From the NCBI GenBank assembly GCA_021442965.1, contig JABUUX010000267.1:1-9723 (forward strand): a DNA stretch of 9,723 bases. Direction: 5' to 3'. The stretch's first letter is position 1; the number at the start of each line of letters is the position of its first letter. The DNA is from Treponema sp. GTDB lineage: Bacteria > Spirochaetota > Spirochaetia > Treponematales > Treponemataceae. Below are positions 6,048 through 9,723 of this stretch, in pieces. A program made the position numbers and the translations under genes. The notes beneath the pieces are model-generated. The model made no database searches. It was given only the letters and a program-made list of their open reading frames with translations, and was not told where the DNA came from.

Positions 6048-7084
6048 TACAGTTTGTTTCCAAAATAAATGCCTGCCCATTCCCAGTTACCGTTAATATC
6101 GGGGTCTAAGGGAAAGTTTACTTTTCGGAAGTAAAGATACCAGACGTTAATGTATGTGTTCCAACCTGAGGTTCTCAGATATGCTTCATTTTCATTTGAA
6201 GATTCATCCAATTCGTCGGCATATCGGATGCGGTTACCAAGCATATAGTTGTGCATTGAAAACTCAGTTTGAGAGTTTGCAGCAGTTTCATCTCCGCGCC
6301 ATGACATTGAAAAGAAATTAACCTGAGATCTGTATTTATCCAAAGATCTCCAGTCATAGTTTCTGATAGCTTTTTTTACAGCAGTTTCAAGCTCGGAAAG
6401 CGTTTCAAAAGTCCAGTCCTTGGAAGAACTGTTAAAGTCAATCAAGTGTCGGGCATTTTTATATGCATCAGGTTCTCCCGAAATCTGTATCGTAGAAGCA
6501 TCCGGCTGGCTTATAAATAACTGACAGGTTCTCAGTGCCATATCCCATTGGCTGTCTTTTTCGTATTCAGAAGCCAGACGCATATAAAGTTCTGTTTTGT
6601 TTATATCATTCGGGAATCTGTTTATGAGTTCGTTAAAATATTTGATTCTGTTTTTAGGTGTTTTACTTATCTGAATCAGATTCTGAAGACAGATAAAGTG
6701 AATGGATTTTCCTTTAACCAGAAGGTCTCCGTATTGTCTTAGAATTCTGTCAAAATAATACTCTGCAACAGGTTCTGCATTTAGTGAAAGATAAGAGTAG
6801 GCTGTCATAAGAAGCCAGTAAGAGTTGTATTTATCTTCAGGATTTTCTTCAACCCAGTTATTCAAAAAAAGAATTGTCCCCTGGTAATCTTTCATTTGAA
6901 GCAGATTTTCTGCCATTTGATTTACTATGGCATATTTCTGTTCACTGGTAAGATTTCCACCATTCAACAGTGATTTCAGCTGGTCTTGAGACTCTAAAAC
7001 CGAATGTGCCGAAGAATTCTGTTTTTTACATGACGAACAAAGAAAAATGAGGGTAATTAACAGAACAGATAAGAATTTTTTCAT
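6047..7084 (-). CDS. Predicted lipoprotein with TPR-like helical repeats, function unknown
   Basis: A 345-residue protein with a signal peptide (Lys-rich start, hydrophobic core) ending in LCSSC with Cys19, a relaxed spirochaete-type lipobox. Residues about 45-190 contain helix pairs typical of TPR/SEL1-like scaffolds, such as AENLLQMKDYQGTILFLNNW, MTAYSYLSLNAEPVAEYYF and MRLASEYEKDSQWDMALRTC. The C-terminal third is different, rich in aromatic residues and Asp/Asn, ending GNWEWAGIYFGNKL. Start is ATG 7084 with only weak ribosome-binding complementarity. Its stop overlaps the transglycosylase start by one base, so the two are translationally coupled and probably work together. I infer a scaffold that recruits or restrains the transglycosylase at the inner face of the outer membrane or in the periplasm. 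No named family is recognised. Confidence 0.85.
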   Translation of the reverse strand: MKKFLSVLLITLIFLCSSCKKQNSSAHSVLESQDQLKSLLNGGNLTSEQKYAIVNQMAENLLQMKDYQGTILFLNNWVEENPEDKYNSYWLLMTAYSYLSLNAEPVAEYYFDRILRQYGDLLVKGKSIHFICLQNLIQISKTPKNRIKYFNELINRFPNDINKTELYMRLASEYEKDSQWDMALRTCQLFISQPDASTIQISGEPDAYKNARHLIDFNSSSKDWTFETLSELETAVKKAIRNYDWRSLDKYRSQVNFFSMSWRGDETAANSQTEFSMHNYMLGNRIRYADELDESSNENEAYLRTSGWNTYINVWYLYFRKVNFPLDPDINGNWEWAGIYFGNKL

Positions 7085-7115
7085 ATAATTCTAAATTTAT
7101 CATAAGCGTTTCTTA

Positions 7116-7144
7116 TTGTAAATATTGGTAAATTAATGGATAAT
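7116..7144 (+). promoter_or_regulatory. Candidate promoter of the six-helix membrane protein gene, possibly leaderless
   Basis: TTGTAA (7116-7121) and GATAAT (7139-7144) have exactly 17 bases between them. The expected transcription start, about 7 bases past the -10, falls on or beside the ATG at 7151. There is only a weak GGAT upstream and no good Shine-Dalgarno, so the mRNA may be leaderless. I found no equally good promoter for the divergent lipoprotein gene in this 66-base gap. Confidence 0.42.
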
Positions 7145-7150
7145 TGATAT

Positions 7151-7726
7151 ATGTTTAAACTGAAAAAATGGTGTCTTAATCTTTTTCTTGCATTGGGATT
7201 GCTCTTTGTTTTTGGAGGCTTTCTTCTATTTATTTACGCAATTTTGAATGAACGGGAAAGTGTGCTTCAGTTTTGGCCGTGTTTTGTATTGCTTTTAGGA
7301 ATTCTTGTAACATATCTTTCGGTAGCTATTTTTAAAAGTTCATTTTTATTTTTCTTAGGAGTTGGGGTTACTCTTTCCAGTGCACTTTCTGTAATTATTT
7401 CAAGTGGTATAGGTGAATTAAAATATTCTGAACTTTGGCCTGTTTTTATTATTTTTGCTTCAATTTCACTTATTTCATCCTGCTTTTATAAACACAAACG
7501 ATTACTGCCCAAATATTTTATTCCTTCAGTTGTGATGTTTGCTATGGGCTGCCTTTTTCTATTGTTTTCACTCCATATAATAAAAGTTCCGCTGAGGATA
7601 TTCTTTTTTTATTCAGCTCCGGTGGTTCTTCTTCTTTCGGGATTCGGTTTTATTCTTTTTTTCTGTGTGCAGACTCAAAAGCAGAAAAAACATAATTCTG
7701 AAGAAAATGAAGATTGTAGTAAATAA
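7151..7726 (+). CDS. Six-helix membrane protein with WP motifs, function unknown
   Basis: A 191-residue integral membrane protein. Predicted transmembrane helices lie near residues 9-32, 40-61, 62-84, 94-112, 121-143 and 149-172, followed by a charged cytoplasmic-type tail rich in Lys and Glu. The helices appear as three pairs. The second helix of pairs one and two starts with a Trp-Pro motif (FWPCFVLLLGI at 41-51, LWPVFIIFASI at 95-105), and pair three has YSAPVVLLLSG (154-164) in the same place. This resembles the WP-containing helices of LiaI/LiaF-type and DUF5668-like proteins, some of which sense envelope stress, but the match is by eye only. It lies 25 bases ahead of the TPR gene on the same strand and likely shares its transcript. 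It starts at ATG 7151 without a strong ribosome-binding site. Confidence 0.82.
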   Translation: MFKLKKWCLNLFLALGLLFVFGGFLLFIYAILNERESVLQFWPCFVLLLGILVTYLSVAIFKSSFLFFLGVGVTLSSALSVIISSGIGELKYSELWPVFIIFASISLISSCFYKHKRLLPKYFIPSVVMFAMGCLFLLFSLHIIKVPLRIFFFYSAPVVLLLSGFGFILFFCVQTQKQKKHNSEENEDCSK

Positions 7727-7751
7727 TATTAGCTTTGGTTAACTGAAAGGT

Positions 7752-9551
7752 ATGGTAAGACGGTTGCCGAAATATCTGATTTTCTCAATGTGCCTTTGTG
7801 CCCGAGTGCTTTTCTGCACTTCGTTTCTATTTGCACGTCCGTCAAAATCCGGCACTTCAATTCCTAAAAAAGAGGCAGCTGACATTCTTTCCGTGGGTGA
7901 TGAATTTTCTACTTCGACCGAAAATACATCTTCCAGCGAGGAAAAAGTAAAAATTGCAGTTCCTTCGGCAAAAAGGACATATTTTTCAAAAATTCCTCAG
8001 AACATTATGGACGGAATAGAGACAGGAAGTCCATCGTCTATAAAACAGGCATTATCTATTTTAAGAAAATCAGAATCAGAATATTCAGAAACAGAAAGAG
8101 TTCTTATTAATGTTGCAGCATCCATTATGCAAATGGCATGGCCAAGTCAGAAAATTTCTATAGAGGTTCCTTCTTTTTCGGAGCAGACATCTTATATCGG
8201 AGCTTTGAATTTAGCTCGCGAAGGTTTTTTTGATTCCAGTACGGGGAATACAGATTTTCTTTCTACTCTTCTTCCTGCTATGGTTCTTCTCTATAAGGGG
8301 GATCTTTCTGACACAGTCCTCTCTCAGTGTGAAGCGGCTGTTCTTGAAGCATCTTCTTTTCGTGAATTTTCTATTTTGTCAGATTATTTAAAGGGAGTTC
8401 TTCTTACAAAGCGTGGAAACTATCCTGAAGCAGAGCAGATTTTTTCAAATTTGTATGCATCTTATTCTGATGTTTATGAAATTTCTGTTGCCTGTATAGA
8501 CAGTCATCTTAGGAATGGAAAAAATGAACAGGCCTTTGCAAAAGCTTCTGTTTTGCGGCAGAAATACCCTATGGATGTTACTGTTCTGAATCTTTCAGCA
8601 AAAAGTGCTTTTGCTCTTAAAAAGCTGGATATTGCAGAAGAGTATGTTGCGTATATTCTCCAGCAGAACCCGAATAATCTTGAATTTGTTCTTTTTAGAG
8701 CCCGTATTCTAACAGAAAAAGGGGATTATATTCATGCGGTTTCCCTTTTGGATATGTACGCAAGACAGAATGATACAAATGCAGATTATCTTCTGCTGCG
8801 TGCAAAAGTTCAGATAGAGTGGAATAAGAGTTTTGTTCAGGCGGCTGAAGTTGTCGAAAAGGCTTTGTCCTTGTATCCTCAAAATCAAGAAGCAATGTTG
8901 CTTGCCGCACAGATTGCGTCTGTAACAGATTCACCCGTTGGTGGAAAATATGCAGACGAGCTGGTAGAAAAAATTCTGGAAAAAGACCCTGAAAATGAAC
9001 AGGCATTAATTTATGCTATGAACGGGCTTGCCCGACGAGAAGCCTGGCAAAGTGCTTATGAAATCAGTCGGAAACTTGTTAATGGTGGAAACCGAAAGCC
9101 CGAGGTTGTTTCTGAATATGTGGAGATTTGTTTAAAACTTGGAAAAACCGGAGAAGCTCTTTCTCTTGCAAATCAGGCGTACAAAGAAAATCCTAATGAT
9201 GATGTAATTCTTCAGACTTATATTTTGGCTCAGGTTTCGGGTGGAAATAAAACCCAAAGTTTGAACCTTATTAATTCACTTCTTGAAACATCTTCTTCAA
9301 AGGTAAAGAGTTTTCTTTATTACCGAAGAAGTTTTTTGCAGCCTAATGAATCTGCGGTTCTGGCCGATCTTCGCAGTTCAATGATTGCTAATCCAAGAAA
9401 CAGTGATGCTCTTTTTCGCCTTTATGAAATTTATTTTGAAAAGAAAGATTATAAAAAAGCACAGTATTACCTTAAACAGGTTGTAGCGTTAAATCCAAAT
9501 GATTCTTCTATAAAAAAATTGAATGAATCTCTTACAAAACTTCTTCAATAG
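7752..9551 (+). CDS. Large secreted TPR-repeat protein
   Basis: A 599-residue exported protein made mostly of tetratricopeptide repeats, which form superhelical scaffolds for protein-protein contacts. The N-terminus has Arg/Lys then a hydrophobic stretch to about residue 29 (ending SFLFARP), consistent with a signal peptide; the three Cys are inside the core and no convincing lipobox is seen. Residues 30-75 are Ser/Glu/Lys-rich and probably disordered. TPR helices start near 205 (GVLLTKRGNYPEAEQIF) and continue to the end (YEIYFEKKDYKKAQYYLKQVVALNPND), with typical Ala, Gly, Tyr and Pro positions. The AAAGG ahead of ATG 7752 is only one base away, unusually close, so a start at TTG 7764 cannot be excluded. 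Downstream of the six-helix membrane protein, probably one operon. I recall a TPR gene near infA and the DksA-like gene in T. pallidum, possibly homologous. Confidence 0.88.
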   Translation: MVRRLPKYLIFSMCLCARVLFCTSFLFARPSKSGTSIPKKEAADILSVGDEFSTSTENTSSSEEKVKIAVPSAKRTYFSKIPQNIMDGIETGSPSSIKQALSILRKSESEYSETERVLINVAASIMQMAWPSQKISIEVPSFSEQTSYIGALNLAREGFFDSSTGNTDFLSTLLPAMVLLYKGDLSDTVLSQCEAAVLEASSFREFSILSDYLKGVLLTKRGNYPEAEQIFSNLYASYSDVYEISVACIDSHLRNGKNEQAFAKASVLRQKYPMDVTVLNLSAKSAFALKKLDIAEEYVAYILQQNPNNLEFVLFRARILTEKGDYIHAVSLLDMYARQNDTNADYLLLRAKVQIEWNKSFVQAAEVVEKALSLYPQNQEAMLLAAQIASVTDSPVGGKYADELVEKILEKDPENEQALIYAMNGLARREAWQSAYEISRKLVNGGNRKPEVVSEYVEICLKLGKTGEALSLANQAYKENPNDDVILQTYILAQVSGGNKTQSLNLINSLLETSSSKVKSFLYYRRSFLQPNESAVLADLRSSMIANPRNSDALFRLYEIYFEKKDYKKAQYYLKQVVALNPNDSSIKKLNESLTKLLQ

Positions 9552-9632
9552 TCCATAAAAGTTTATTTCTTACTGCTAATAAATTTCACAAAAAACACAA
9601 ATTTAATTCCTTATCTTCATATATTTTTTTTC

Positions 9633-9656
9633 TTGACTTATTTTTTTTTTTATAAT
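9633..9656 (+). promoter_or_regulatory. Promoter-like pair with poly-T spacer, possibly phase variable
   Basis: TTGACT (9633-9638) and a perfect TATAAT (9651-9656) enclose a 12-base spacer made of TA plus ten Ts; with the first T of the -10 the tract is eleven Ts. Twelve bases is too short for normal sigma-70 contact, but slipped-strand gain of four to six Ts would give 16-18. The start would fall at about 9663, next to the GTG at 9664. Confidence 0.35.
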
Positions 9657-9663
9657 TATTGGG

Positions 9664-9723
9664 GTGAGAAACACTATCAAAATATTATTACGGACTTTTT
9701 GTCTTCTAGGATTTATTATTGGG
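9664..9723 (+). CDS. Start of a possible exported protein, cut by the right edge
   Basis: A frame opens at GTG 9664 and stays open for 20 codons to the window end. The peptide starts with Arg, Lys and Arg and turns into a hydrophobic run (LLRTFCLLGFIIG), which is what a signal peptide or first membrane helix looks like. A GGGG stretch directly before the GTG is too close to serve as a normal Shine-Dalgarno, and a TATAAT at 9651-9656 suggests leaderless transcription. No upstream ATG fits. Function cannot be given from so short a piece. Confidence 0.4.
   Translation, partial: MRNTIKILLRTFCLLGFIIG

Noticed and set aside
8695..9006. 103-codon minus-strand frame inside the TPR gene
   Set aside because: It is antisense to a well-supported repeat protein with no ribosome-binding site.
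9552..9600. Terminator after the TPR gene (TTTATT...AATAAA)
   Set aside because: The stem is only six A-T pairs with a 10-base loop and no adequate T tract follows; too weak to annotate.

Overview
The window most probably comes from a host-associated Treponema (Spirochaetota), perhaps a rumen or gut species. The evidence is a low-GC genome, lipoproteins with relaxed spirochaete-type lipoboxes, an OmpA-family protein whose layout resembles T. pallidum Tp0624, and an infA / DksA-family / TPR-protein neighbourhood of a kind I recall from T. pallidum. The secreted GH10 xylanase points to a plant-fibre-degrading gut niche. The assignment rests on reading the sequence and was not searched.

Left part (1-1935): tyrS (minus, cut by the left edge) lies downstream of infA (minus). 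The 166-base gap between them is unusual: it is GC-rich and strongly structured, and it reads as one small frame that touches infA with TAATG and tyrS with an ATGA overlap. A DksA/TraR-type zinc-finger gene diverges from infA across an AT-rich stretch with overlapping promoter-like elements. A bidirectional hairpin terminator closes this gene and the convergent xylanase gene.

Middle part (1953-7084, all minus): transcription order is a TPR-like lipoprotein, an MltD-like lytic transglycosylase with LysM (joined to it by TAATG), an OmpA-family envelope protein, then a GH10 xylanase lipoprotein. The first three form an apparent peptidoglycan/envelope operon. The xylanase has its own promoter candidate and is probably a partly independent accessory gene. 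The OmpA domain has Ala where the usual diaminopimelate-binding Asp lies, which fits the ornithine-containing peptidoglycan of treponemes.

Right part (7151-9723, all plus): a six-helix membrane protein with internally repeated helix pairs is followed by a 599-residue secreted TPR protein. A new gene begins at the right edge. The first and last of these show promoter -10 boxes so close to the start codon that leaderless mRNAs are possible. The last promoter also has an 11-base T tract in a too-short spacer, which could make it phase variable.

I see no CRISPR array, insertion sequence, tRNA or rRNA here. The most unusual items are the infA-tyrS bridge element, the divergent OmpA domain and the poly-T promoter.
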